From NCBI GenBank assembly GCA_041180805.1, contig JBEGQX010000019.1:1-14672 (forward strand): a DNA stretch of 14,672 nt, read 5' to 3'. Numbering within the stretch: position 1 is the stretch's first letter; every line of letters begins with the position of its first letter. The notes below the pieces were generated by a model that did not search any database, had not been told where the DNA came from, and saw only the letters and a list, made by a program, of their open reading frames with translations. The stretch comes from JBEGQX01 sp041180805. GTDB lineage: Bacteria > Planctomycetota > Planctomycetia > Gemmatales > Gemmataceae. Made by a program: the position numbers and the translations under genes. Shown here in pieces: positions 7,156 to 14,672 of this stretch.

Positions 7156-7183
7156 TTGGAATCAAACCCCAACTGGCTAAGAT
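7156..7183 (+). promoter_or_regulatory. Candidate promoter for carB
   Basis: TTGGAA (7156-7161) and TAAGAT (7178-7183) are 16 bases apart in the divergent region, leaving a leader of roughly 55-60 bases. Both are 4 of 6 matches. I see no pyrimidine attenuator structure. Confidence 0.25.
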
Positions 7184-7246
7184 GTTTGATTGCATAGATC
7201 GTTTTGGAAATAGCTATCAGGATGAACTTTTGGGGCTAAAACAGCG

Positions 7247-10200
7247 ATGCCAAAAAGAACAGACTTAAAGAAAATACTTCTAATTGGTTCTGGTCCAATC
7301 ATCATTGGTCAGGCATGCGAATTTGATTATAGCGGAACTCAGGCCTGCAAGGCACTTCGAGAAGAAGGCTATAAGGTTATATTGGTCAATTCCAATCCTG
7401 CGACCATTATGACAGACCCTGAAATCGCAGATCGAACCTACATCGAACCCATTCAATGGGAAATCATAGCCAAGATTATTGAAAAGGAAAAACCTGACGC
7501 GATTCTTCCCACTCTTGGCGGCCAAACCGCCCTTAATGCCGCCATGGCTTTGCATAAGAATGGGGTCCTTAAAAAGCATAATGTTGAGATGATTGGGGCA
7601 AACCCCACCGCAATTGCAAAGGCCGAAGACAGGGATTTATTCAAGAAGGCCATGCTCAAGATTGGCATGCAACTTCCGGCCAGTGGCGTTGCAAAAAACA
7701 TGACCGAGGCCCAGGAAATCCGCGATAGGGTTGGCTTGCCGTGTGTTTCGAGGCCAAGCTTTACCATGGGTGGCACTGGTGGCGGTATCGCTTACAACAA
7801 AGAGGAATTTAACGAGCTTATTTCCCGAGGTCTGGAACTTAGTCCGGTCGGAGAGGTCCTTATCGAGCAGTCGGTGATTGGTTGGAAAGAATTCGAGCTC
7901 GAGGTTATGCGAGACAGTGCTGACAATGTGGTGATAATTTGCAGCATTGAAAATTTTGATCCGATGGGTGTTCATACCGGCGACAGCATTACTGTGGCCC
8001 CGGCCCAGACACTGACTGACAAAGAATACCAGCGTATGCGCGATGCCGCCCTTAAAATCATCAGGGAAATTGGCGTGGACACGGGCGGTAGCAACATTCA
8101 ATTCGGCATCAACCCTGCCAATGGTGATATGGTGGTGATTGAGATGAACCCCCGGGTTTCTCGATCGAGTGCATTGGCTTCCAAGGCAACCGGGTTCCCT
8201 ATAGCCAAAATTGCCGCCAAGCTTGCCGTGGGTTACAGGCTTGATGAACTTAAAAATGACATTACCAGGGAAACCCCTGCTTGCTTCGAGCCCACTATTG
8301 ACTACGTGGTTACGAAAATTCCACGCTGGGCTTTTGAAAAATTCCCTGATGCCAATGCCACGCTTACCACTCAGATGAAATCTGTTGGCGAAACCATGGC
8401 AATTGGCCGCACCTTTAAAGAATCTTTACAGAAAGCCCTCCGGGGGTTGGAAACTGGCAGATTTGGCCTTGGTTGTGACAGGAATGATCTTTGGGGTACT
8501 GACCTCCAACCCAGCAGGGAAGAAATTGTATCCAAGATTTCCACCCCCAATGCAGACAGAATGTGGTATCTGAGATATGCGTACCTTGACGGAATGACCA
8601 TTGAAGAAATCCACGACCGCACCAAGATAGATTTCTGGTTCCTGAACAACCTCGTGGACATTATCAAGCAAGAGAAAAAGCTTCGTGAAATTAAAAATCA
8701 TGCTGAGGCGGATTATGCCTTGATGCTAGAGGCGAAGCAATTTGGATTTTCCGACAGGCAACTTGCTCATATTTGGAATGTCAGCGAAATGGAAATCAGG
8801 CGATATCGCAAATCGCTTGGAGTAGTTCCGGTTTTCAAGAGGGTTGACACATGTGCTGCCGAATTTGAAGCCTTTACTCCATATTATTATTCCTCTTATG
8901 AATCCCCGGTAGCAAATGTATTGCAAGGGGGCACCGCAGCCAGCGATGATGAAACAATTCCTCCGTCCGGAAAAGAACGAATCATGATCCTGGGTGGGGG
9001 CCCTAACAGAATTGGCCAGGGAATTGAGTTCGATTACTGCTGCTGTCATGCCGCATTTGCGCTCCGCGATGCAAACTACGAAACCATCATGGTGAATTCA
9101 AATCCAGAAACGGTATCTACGGATTATGACACCAGCCATCATTTGTTTTTTGAACCTCTGACTGCGGAAGATGTACTCAATATCTGCGAGAAAATGAACC
9201 CCAAGGGATTGATCGTTCAATTTGGTGGACAAACGCCGCTAAACCTTGCGCGTGCACTTGAAACTGCGGGCGCACCCATCATTGGAACTAGCGTTGACAG
9301 TATTGATATCGCCGAGGATCGTGAGCGCTTTCAAGATCTTGTTCAACGCCTTGGGCTTACCCAACCCCCCAATGGGACTGCAACTGACCTCCAACAGGCT
9401 ATCCATGTTGCTCGGAAAGTTGGATACCCAATCCTTGTTAGGCCAAGTTATGTTTTGGGTGGCCGGGGCATGGAAATTGTTTATGACGAAACAGCTTTGG
9501 TTAAATATGTATCCAAAGCCTTGGAAGTATCTCCTGGTAAACCAATCCTTCTGGACAAATTTCTTGAATCTGCCATTGAAGCGGATGTGGATTGCATTTG
9601 CGATGGTGAAACCACAGTTGTGGGCGGTGTAATGCAGCATATTGAGGAAGCTGGAATTCATTCCGGTGATTCTGCAAGTGTCCTGCCGCCGCACAGCTTG
9701 CCAAACGAGGTGGTCGAGGAAATAAAAAGGCAAACCAAGGCACTGGCGATAGAGCTAAAAGTCCGCGGGTTGATGAATGTCCAATTTGCAATTACCGGGC
9801 TGAAAATCGATCACAAAGGCGGCTCTGGCAATAACCCAAAGCTTATTCCTGCGATAAAAGACGGTTCAGGAACAGGTATTGAAATCCATGTATTAGAGGT
9901 AAATCCAAGGGCAAGCAGAACCGTGCCATTCGTTTCAAAGGCAATTGGAAAGCCCCTTGCCAAGCTTGCTTCCTTGGTAATGGTTGGCAAGAAACTAAAG
10001 AACCTTGGCTTTACAACGGAAATAACCCCTAAGCATTACTCTGTCAAAGAAAGTGTATTTCCTTTCAACAAATTCCCAGGCGTTGATATCATTCTTGGCC
10101 CAGAAATGAGGTCCACGGGCGAAGTGATGGGCATCGATGATTCTTTCCCCATAGCATTTGCAAAAAGCCAAATGGGTGCAAACAGTTCACTGCCCCTTAA

Positions 10201-10591
10201 AGGTAAGGTATTCATATCAGTGGCTGACAGAGACAAGGATGATATTGCGCACATAGCACTGAAATTATTCAAAATGGGTTATGAAATCCTTGCAACCCGT
10301 GGAACTGCAGCGATTCTAAGAAAGCATGAAATTCAAGTTACCGAAGTTTTAAAACTTCAGGAAGGCAGGCCGAATCTGATCGACTTGATGAAAAACGGTC
10401 AAGTTTCGCTTATCATTAATACCCCCGTTGGGAGAGGTTCCAGAACAGACGAAGGAAAAATTCGTTCAGCGGCTGTTTCGCATGGGGTTACCAGCATTAC
10501 CACTATGGCGGCGGCCCAAGCAGCCATTGATGCCTGCCAAGCATTGCGCGAAAAGGATTTTGATGTAAGACCATTACAAGAAAGACTTTAG
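7247..10591 (+). CDS. carB: Carbamoyl-phosphate synthase large subunit
   Basis: It makes carbamoyl phosphate from bicarbonate, two ATP and ammonia supplied by the small subunit CarA, for arginine and pyrimidine synthesis in the cytoplasm. The 1114 residues hold both duplicated synthetase halves. The first opens with GSGPIIIGQACEFDYSGTQA and has the ATP-grasp metal site E299/N301 in EMNPRVSRSS, the same numbering as the E. coli protein. The second opens near residue 577 with LGGGPNRIGQGIEFDYC and has the matching site E884/N886 in EVNPRASRTVPF. The regulatory MGS-like domain covers about 983-1114 (ATRGTAAIL, INTPVGRGSR). It is about 41 residues longer than the E. coli form (1073). The extra length lies in the linker before the second half and in a Gly/Lys-rich insert at about 850-877, just before the second metal site. 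carA is not in the window. The ribosome site is weak. Confidence 0.98.
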   Translation: MPKRTDLKKILLIGSGPIIIGQACEFDYSGTQACKALREEGYKVILVNSNPATIMTDPEIADRTYIEPIQWEIIAKIIEKEKPDAILPTLGGQTALNAAMALHKNGVLKKHNVEMIGANPTAIAKAEDRDLFKKAMLKIGMQLPASGVAKNMTEAQEIRDRVGLPCVSRPSFTMGGTGGGIAYNKEEFNELISRGLELSPVGEVLIEQSVIGWKEFELEVMRDSADNVVIICSIENFDPMGVHTGDSITVAPAQTLTDKEYQRMRDAALKIIREIGVDTGGSNIQFGINPANGDMVVIEMNPRVSRSSALASKATGFPIAKIAAKLAVGYRLDELKNDITRETPACFEPTIDYVVTKIPRWAFEKFPDANATLTTQMKSVGETMAIGRTFKESLQKALRGLETGRFGLGCDRNDLWGTDLQPSREEIVSKISTPNADRMWYLRYAYLDGMTIEEIHDRTKIDFWFLNNLVDIIKQEKKLREIKNHAEADYALMLEAKQFGFSDRQLAHIWNVSEMEIRRYRKSLGVVPVFKRVDTCAAEFEAFTPYYYSSYESPVANVLQGGTAASDDETIPPSGKERIMILGGGPNRIGQGIEFDYCCCHAAFALRDANYETIMVNSNPETVSTDYDTSHHLFFEPLTAEDVLNICEKMNPKGLIVQFGGQTPLNLARALETAGAPIIGTSVDSIDIAEDRERFQDLVQRLGLTQPPNGTATDLQQAIHVARKVGYPILVRPSYVLGGRGMEIVYDETALVKYVSKALEVSPGKPILLDKFLESAIEADVDCICDGETTVVGGVMQHIEEAGIHSGDSASVLPPHSLPNEVVEEIKRQTKALAIELKVRGLMNVQFAITGLKIDHKGGSGNNPKLIPAIKDGSGTGIEIHVLEVNPRASRTVPFVSKAIGKPLAKLASLVMVGKKLKNLGFTTEITPKHYSVKESVFPFNKFPGVDIILGPEMRSTGEVMGIDDSFPIAFAKSQMGANSSLPLKGKVFISVADRDKDDIAHIALKLFKMGYEILATRGTAAILRKHEIQVTEVLKLQEGRPNLIDLMKNGQVSLIINTPVGRGSRTDEGKIRSAAVSHGVTSITTMAAAQAAIDACQALREKDFDVRPLQERL

Positions 10592-10632
10592 GATCGATTA
10601 TCCCCAATATTATTTAAGAAGGCTTATTCTGT

Positions 10633-10660
10633 TTGCCGGCTTCGTTGGACATGATATAAT
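10633..10660 (+). promoter_or_regulatory. Candidate promoter of the FHA gene
   Basis: A perfect TATAAT (10655-10660) lies 16 bases after TTGCCG (10633-10638, 4 of 6). Transcription would start near 10667, only about 11 bases before the first ATG, so the mRNA would have a very short leader without a Shine-Dalgarno site. It also means the FHA gene need not depend on carB transcription. Confidence 0.5.
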
Positions 10661-10677
10661 TGTATATCCTTTCCTAA

Positions 10678-10992
10678 ATGGCGTTTTTCATGTCCGCGCA
10701 ATTAGTAGCACTTTCCGATGGGCCAAGCTTTACTTTAGACAAAGTGGTGATTTTGATTGGTCGTAGTGAAGAATGTGATATTCAAATTGAATCGCCTAAA
10801 ATTTCCCGAAAGCATTGCTGTATTGCTTTAATGAACGGCAAATTGCTTGTTCGCGATCTTGGAAGCACCAATGGCATAAAGATTAATGGCCAAAAAGTTC
10901 CGGAAGGGTTAGTTGCTCCGGGGGATGAACTAACCATTGGAAATCATAATTATGTGCTTCACTGGGATTCTGTTGTGATTCAAGGTTCGTAA
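10678..10992 (+). CDS. Stand-alone FHA-domain protein
   Basis: The 104 residues are a single forkhead-associated domain, a module that binds phosphothreonine peptides made by Ser/Thr kinases. The conserved residues are all present: GRS at 28-30, SRKH at 43-46, and LGSTNG at 61-66, which includes the phosphopeptide-contact Asn65. The strands VILIG, CDIQI, LLVRD and LTIGNHNYVLHW fit the beta-sandwich. There is no signal peptide or membrane segment, so it is cytoplasmic. The first ATG is at 10678; an in-frame ATG at 10690 is an alternative, and neither has a clear ribosome site. It follows carB by 86 bases but has its own promoter candidate, so a link with carB is not implied. The partner kinase is not in the window. 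It ends 2 bases from the convergent ABC operon. Confidence 0.9.
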   Translation: MAFFMSAQLVALSDGPSFTLDKVVILIGRSEECDIQIESPKISRKHCCIALMNGKLLVRDLGSTNGIKINGQKVPEGLVAPGDELTIGNHNYVLHWDSVVIQGS

Positions 10993-10994
10993 TC

Positions 10995-11795
10995 TCAGCT
11001 ACTAGCACTTCGGTAATGCCTTAGAGAATAATTAAAAAACCACCTACTTAAACAAAAGAAAACAATCGTTGAAATAACCATATGGATGGTCGTGTAAACA
11101 TCAATTTTTTTAAGGACAAACTCCGCGGGGATGCTTATTGCCAAAAGGGCGGGAATCATAAAGCCAAATACCATACGAATTGGGAAAGCCCATGGAGTAT
11201 TGTAAATTTCCCTGGGATATCTCATCAAATTGCTAAACAACCACCATACTTCCATGAGGCTTTGGTTACGAACCATCCAAACCCCAAGGGAAGTTAACAT
11301 AATCAAAAAACTGTATGCCAGAATGCATCCACATAAGAACAAAACGATAAAAAAAAACCATGTCCCAAGGGACACAACCTTGCCAAGATCAATCATAGCC
11401 AACCAGACCATCCCGGCACCCAGAAATATTTTGGGAACTGTGGACCAATCAACTTTTCTCAAAGTTAGGTAAAACTGCGGATCAATTGGCTTAAGGAGAA
11501 AAAAGTCGAGATTCCCCGAGCGCACCAGCTCTGAAAACTCAACGCAGTTTTCCAGAAAAAAAGTTTCAACAAAACCTTCCAAAGCGTAATAAGCACCCAC
11601 AAAAAACAAATACTCGTATTCACTCCACGATGCAACACTGGAACTTTTGGAAAAAATGGTTTTAAAAAATAGCAGCAATATTCCCAACCAAATAAGTTCG
11701 ACCAGAACCTTCAAAAGAAAGTTTCCCCTGAAAGCCATTTCACCCTGGAGACTCATTTTGGCAAACGAACCCAAAAGTCTTAAATGTCTTCCCAT
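10995..11795 (-). CDS. ABC-2 type exporter permease (second)
   Basis: This 266-residue integral membrane protein has about six membrane segments (27-48, 62-80, 120-138, 145-172, 205-227 and 236-257). The cytoplasmic stretch RSGNLDFFLLKPIDPQFY (92-109) is shared in outline with the upstream permease and is typical of the uncharacterised ABC-2 family of COG3694 (DUF990 / ABC2_membrane_6). It probably pairs with that permease and the ATPase as a heterodimeric exporter in the inner membrane. The start ATG lies 3 bases after the stop of the upstream permease, so translation is likely coupled; no good ribosome site of its own is seen. The substrate is unknown. A T9 tract in the coding strand (11349-11357) is a possible slippage site. 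It ends 2 bases from the convergent FHA gene. Confidence 0.88.
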   Translation of the reverse strand: MGRHLRLLGSFAKMSLQGEMAFRGNFLLKVLVELIWLGILLLFFKTIFSKSSSVASWSEYEYLFFVGAYYALEGFVETFFLENCVEFSELVRSGNLDFFLLKPIDPQFYLTLRKVDWSTVPKIFLGAGMVWLAMIDLGKVVSLGTWFFFIVLFLCGCILAYSFLIMLTSLGVWMVRNQSLMEVWWLFSNLMRYPREIYNTPWAFPIRMVFGFMIPALLAISIPAEFVLKKIDVYTTIHMVISTIVFFCLSRWFFNYSLRHYRSASS

Positions 11796-11798
11796 AAG

Positions 11799-12614
11799 TC
11801 ATGCACCGTAAGCGCTATATTTTTTCAGGCCCAAAGCTAGAAATATCCTGCAAAGCAAATAAAAGAATAGGGCCCACCCCAAACCAATCACCAATCTTAA
11901 AATCAGTTCATCGTCATGAACTTTTTGCAGAAAAATGGCAGCGGGAAAATATGCAAGGTATGCGAACGGCATATGTTTAAGCACCGAAAACAGCGGACTG
12001 GAATCTAATAAATCCAATGGAATTAAATGGCCGGACAAAAAGAAACTAAGGGTGGTTACAACATATAAAAGTGATGTCACTTCCAGAAACCAGAACCCCA
12101 AAATCCCAAGGAATGCCTCAAAATAAAAACCAATCAGAAAACCAATCATCAGGGAGATGGGGAAACACAACATACCTTTAAAACTTGGAAAGGTATCAAA
12201 AAAACTCCAGCAGGATCCAAACAATAATCCATACGGCAAAATGGAGGTGGATATGTATGCAATCTTGTGCGCAACCCTGTAGGAAATCAAATAACCAATC
12301 ATGTCCACGGGTTGAATAAGAAACCTTTTTATAACCCCTTCACGAATATCTCTGGCGAGATTGCTTGCCAGACCAGGCATACTGGAAAACATTCGACTGA
12401 CATGTACAAGCAGCAAGTAGGATATCAATTGCTTGAAACTGAATCCCGACAATTCGGACTGTTCGGATGATTCATAAACGGCTCTCCACAACAATATGGA
12501 AGTCACCATTGGAAGAAAACGTAGTATAGTGCTGAATAAAAAATCGCCACGATAGGTCAAACGTTCTTTAAGTGCGAGCTTGCCTATATTCCAGTATTTG
12601 CGCATGGCAATCAT
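11799..12614 (-). CDS. ABC-2 type exporter permease (first)
   Basis: The 271 residues have about six membrane segments (28-47, 61-77, 107-135, 146-168, 171-198 and 238-263). The loop REGVIKRFLIQPVD (91-104) corresponds to the loop in the partner permease and probably contacts the ATPase. The family is the COG4587 type, normally found beside a COG4586 ATPase and a COG3694 permease, exactly as here. The start ATG at 12614 overlaps the ATPase stop by the 4-base ATGA arrangement. A Met at residue 4 is an alternative, but the overlap favours the first. The role is export of an unidentified compound across the inner membrane; these systems are not functionally well assigned. Confidence 0.88.
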   Translation of the reverse strand: MIAMRKYWNIGKLALKERLTYRGDFLFSTILRFLPMVTSILLWRAVYESSEQSELSGFSFKQLISYLLLVHVSRMFSSMPGLASNLARDIREGVIKRFLIQPVDMIGYLISYRVAHKIAYISTSILPYGLLFGSCWSFFDTFPSFKGMLCFPISLMIGFLIGFYFEAFLGILGFWFLEVTSLLYVVTTLSFFLSGHLIPLDLLDSSPLFSVLKHMPFAYLAYFPAAIFLQKVHDDELILRLVIGLGWALFFYLLCRIFLALGLKKYSAYGA

Positions 12615-13594
12615 TTTTCCGATTTATGTTCCTGAAAAAGTTTCTCAATGACCTCTTCCAGAGGAGGTTCTTCGATAACAATATCCACAACATCTTCACA
12701 TTGCGCGACCATTCCCATTACTCTTGGGACGTCCTCTTTTCGTACATTGCAGACCAAAACGCCATCCTTAATCAAGGCCCCTGGTAAATCTAACTTCATG
12801 GTTTCTGGAACCTGATTAAGGAACTGAATTTTGAGAATTTTATTGGTATTGAACCTCTCCTTTAAGCCTTTGATATCTCCCCCGTAGATTAATTTGCCAC
12901 CTGAAATCACAAGAATCCTAGAACACAAACTTTCCACATCACGCATGTAGTGACTGGTGAGCAATATGGTAGTTTTTCTACTTCGATTGTACTCTGCCAG
13001 ACAACGATGGATTGCGGATTGGGCCACAACATCCAACCCGATCGTAGGTTCATCCAAGAGCAACAACCTGGGTTTGTGTAAAAGAGAAGCTATAAGCTCA
13101 AATTTCATTCTTTCGCCCAGGGATAATTCCCGGACAGGTTTAAACATCAACCTTTCAACGTCAAAAAGGTTCGTTAGTTCATGAATGGTTTTCCTAAACT
13201 CCTGCTCATCAAGAGCGTATATTTCCTTGTGTAATTCAAAAGAATCAGCGGCTGGCAAATCCCACCATAATTGGTTTTTTTGCCCCATGACAAGCGAAAA
13301 AGATTTTCGAAATTCAACGGATCTTTCCCATGGAACATAACCCATCACCCGGGCGATGCCAGCAGAAGGATACAGTAACCCTGAAAGCATTTTAAGAGTG
13401 GTGGTCTTTCCAGCACCATTTGGTCCAAGAAAGCCTACGATTTCCCCTTCCTCCACGGAAAACGAAACATCTTCCACAGCACTAATGGATTTGTATTTTC
13501 GGCTAAACAAACCACTTACAGAAGCCAACAAGCCGGACTTCTTTTCCAAAACCTGAAAAGTCTTGGAAAGGTTTCTGGTTTCAATAAATGGCAT
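12611..13594 (-). CDS. ABC transporter ATP-binding protein (COG4586 type)
   Basis: This 327-residue cytoplasmic ATPase powers the two ABC-2 permeases downstream. All nucleotide-binding motifs are intact: Walker A GPNGAGKT (57-64), Q-loop Q105 in LVMGQKNQLWWDLPA, signature LSLGE (157-161), Walker B LLLLDEP (177-183) with E182, and H-loop H215 in LTSHYMRD. The long N-terminal insert (KKSGLLASVSGLFSRKYKS, 18-36) and the QLWWDLPAADSF stretch are characteristic of the uncharacterised COG4586 group. A C-terminal domain (about 245-327) follows the catalytic core. It starts 2 bases after the stop of the isomerase-like gene and ends in a 4-base overlap with the first permease. All four genes therefore look like one tightly coupled operon. 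Confidence 0.95.
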   Translation of the reverse strand: MPFIETRNLSKTFQVLEKKSGLLASVSGLFSRKYKSISAVEDVSFSVEEGEIVGFLGPNGAGKTTTLKMLSGLLYPSAGIARVMGYVPWERSVEFRKSFSLVMGQKNQLWWDLPAADSFELHKEIYALDEQEFRKTIHELTNLFDVERLMFKPVRELSLGERMKFELIASLLHKPRLLLLDEPTIGLDVVAQSAIHRCLAEYNRSRKTTILLTSHYMRDVESLCSRILVISGGKLIYGGDIKGLKERFNTNKILKIQFLNQVPETMKLDLPGALIKDGVLVCNVRKEDVPRVMGMVAQCEDVVDIVIEEPPLEEVIEKLFQEHKSEK

Positions 13595-13596
13595 TT

Positions 13597-14427
13597 TTAA
13601 ACATCAATCGAGGAAAGAAAGTTTACCGCATGCAAAATATCGTCGAATCTTTCTTTTTGATTTCCAACTTCTCTTTCGATATTCAAAGGACCATTAAACC
13701 CAACTTTGTTAAGGGTCTTCAAAAATCGGGGAAAATCAACTTGTCCTTTTCCAAGCGGAACCTCTTGCCCCCACTCTCCCTTGGAATTAGGCCTGATTGC
13801 ATCCTTCAAGTGCACGCTTCGAATATATTTTCCCAATATTTCAACTGCCTCAATGGGGTCACCCTGATCGTACAAAAGCATGTTTGCGGGATCAAAATTC
13901 ACAAAAAGATTCGTTTCGGAAAGATCTTCCAATGTCTTTAACAGAAGTTCAGCCGACTCCTGCCCAGTTTCAAAAGAGACATTGATATCATGCCTTTTGG
14001 CAATCGCACTTACTTGTTTCAAGGTATCTAGAAAAGATTTTCTTTCTGGATTTCCAAGAGGAGGAATAAATCCCGCATGAAGCATGATATCTTTTGTGCC
14101 CAATTCAATGGATCTTTTGGCAGCCCATTGAAATCTTTCGATTCGCTCTTTTCGGGTTGCCGGATCACCAAAACCGCCTGTAAGTTCAATGGTTTTTGGA
14201 GTTGTGTAATCTTCACCAGGAAATCCAAGCATGGAACCGGTTATTTTAAACGAGGCAGATTTTGCAACAGAGGGCATTTTTTCACCCTCATCCCAAGAAG
14301 CATGATGAGGATCTCCACAAGCAATTTGCACATTAGAAACACCGAGTTTTTCCGTAAACTTGGAAAGTTCCGGGATATTTTTTACCTGCAAAGACCAACT
14401 ACACACTCCAATACGATCGATTTTCAT
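13597..14427 (-). CDS. Sugar-phosphate isomerase/epimerase-like TIM-barrel protein
   Basis: The 276 residues belong to the xylose-isomerase-like TIM barrel superfamily (AP endonuclease family 2 fold). Members isomerise or epimerise sugars and inositols, or process related substrates, using a divalent metal. The expected metal ligands are visible: E153 in VSFETGQ, D179 in NFDPANM, H206 in SVHLKDA and E251 in LNIEREVG, each at a strand end. There is no signal peptide, so it is probably cytoplasmic. The start at 14427 is chosen over an in-frame ATG at 14439 because GGAGG lies 5 bases before it. The exact reaction cannot be named. It heads the operon with the ABC exporter genes, with a 2-base gap to the ATPase, which suggests that its product or substrate relates to the transported compound; that is inference. 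Confidence 0.88.
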   Translation of the reverse strand: MKIDRIGVCSWSLQVKNIPELSKFTEKLGVSNVQIACGDPHHASWDEGEKMPSVAKSASFKITGSMLGFPGEDYTTPKTIELTGGFGDPATRKERIERFQWAAKRSIELGTKDIMLHAGFIPPLGNPERKSFLDTLKQVSAIAKRHDINVSFETGQESAELLLKTLEDLSETNLFVNFDPANMLLYDQGDPIEAVEILGKYIRSVHLKDAIRPNSKGEWGQEVPLGKGQVDFPRFLKTLNKVGFNGPLNIEREVGNQKERFDDILHAVNFLSSIDV

Positions 14428-14432
14428 GAAAG

Positions 14433-14437
14433 CCTCC
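14433..14437 (-). promoter_or_regulatory. Ribosome binding site fixing the isomerase-like start
   Basis: GGAGG on the minus strand, 5 bases before ATG at 14427. It overlaps the alternative ATG at 14439, which has no site of its own. It is the strongest ribosome site in the window. Confidence 0.7.
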
Positions 14438-14454
14438 ATTAATTCTCAGCAGAG

Positions 14455-14481
14455 ATTATACCTTCAATTAATCCCAAGCAA
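14455..14481 (-). promoter_or_regulatory. Candidate promoter of the isomerase/ABC exporter operon
   Basis: On the minus strand a perfect TATAAT (14460-14455) follows TTGCTT (14481-14476) after 15 bases. The -35 match is poor and the spacer short, but the -10 is placed to give a leader of about 20 bases before the GGAGG-led start. Confidence 0.4.
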
Positions 14482-14511
14482 AAACAGCATCTTTAGGTTT
14501 TTTGAAACAGC

Positions 14512-14672
14512 TCAACTTGGGGGAATTACCGACTGATTTTTCTGAATTTTTCCAAAAACAACCATGGCATAAATAAATAGCACAAAATTTGGGATGAATA
14601 TCACCCCCATTCTTTTGAAAGTTTCAAATTGTGGCAGCAGAGGTAGTGTCGTACCAACCAAATAAAACAACA
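14512..14672 (-). CDS. C-terminal end of a membrane protein (runs off right edge)
   Basis: A minus-strand frame is open from the right edge to TGA at 14514-14512 and gives 52 residues. These comprise LFYLVGTTLPLLPQF, then a hydrophobic helix (GVIFIPNFVLFIYAMVVF) and a polar tail GKIQKNQSVIPPS. The frame fits the last membrane helix and cytoplasmic end of an inner-membrane protein. The family cannot be told from this fragment. It lies 84 bases upstream of the isomerase-like start on the same strand. A promoter candidate in between suggests separate transcription, although read-through is possible. Confidence 0.55.
   Translation of the reverse strand, partial: LFYLVGTTLPLLPQFETFKRMGVIFIPNFVLFIYAMVVFGKIQKNQSVIPPS

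Noticed and set aside
7145..7160. Inverted repeat CCAAG-N6-CTTGG in the carB/UvrC-like divergent region
   Set aside because: Five base pairs with no T run; it could be an operator half-site pair by chance and has no second copy in the window.
13800..14442. Plus-strand open frames of 60-120 codons opposite the isomerase-like gene
   Set aside because: They have no family resemblance, no ribosome sites and lie fully antisense to a gene with conserved catalytic residues.
1..14672. tRNA genes, CRISPR repeats, insertion-sequence ends or prophage genes
   Set aside because: On reading both strands I found no cloverleaf-like arms with CCA or TTC loop motifs, no regularly spaced repeats, and no transposase or integrase motifs.

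Overview
The window reads as a compact chromosomal stretch of an AT-rich, free-living bacterium. Protein style points, with moderate confidence, to a member of the Planctomycetota: an anchored Cys-phosphatase with an HCFAGIHRTG loop, a polytopic protein of unknown function, a TPR protein with the planctomycete-like 'LDSLAWV' repeats, a stand-alone FHA protein and a COG4586/4587/3694-type ABC exporter. This placement rests on recognising families, not on a search. I see no insertion sequences, tRNA or rRNA genes, CRISPR arrays, phage genes or gene-free stretches longer than 300 bases.

Layout, left to right. Bases 1-872 (minus) hold most of an MFS transporter that runs off the left edge. It is divergent from a complete glycerol kinase gene, glpK (957-2450, plus). 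The glpK 3' end overlaps, tail to tail, a minus-strand cluster (5875 down to 2428). In transcription order this cluster is a small Cys/Tyr/Pro-rich putative lipoprotein, a secreted TPR protein, a protein with about 12 membrane segments, and a membrane-anchored C-X5-R phosphatase. A short UvrC relative (7071-5974, minus) follows. It has the GIY-YIG nuclease, Fe-S cysteine and UVR regions, but the RNase H and HhH half is missing. It is divergent from carB (7247-10591, plus), the carbamoyl-phosphate synthase large subunit, which has two extra insertions.

After carB comes a small FHA protein with its own good promoter candidate (10678-10992, plus). It ends 2 bases from a convergent minus-strand operon (14427 down to 10995). 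That operon encodes a sugar-phosphate isomerase/epimerase-like TIM barrel, an ABC ATPase and two ABC-2 permeases, joined by gaps of 2-3 bases or a 4-base ATGA overlap. The last bases (14672-14512, minus) are the C-terminal end of another membrane protein.

Functionally, glpK and carB are core metabolism (glycerol 3-phosphate; carbamoyl phosphate for pyrimidines and arginine). The ABC operon is a dedicated exporter physically tied to a sugar-isomerase-like enzyme. The TPR/membrane/phosphatase cluster looks like an envelope-associated module of unknown purpose. The best candidates for something not well described are that cluster and the truncated UvrC. Neither is proven to be a new system by sequence alone.
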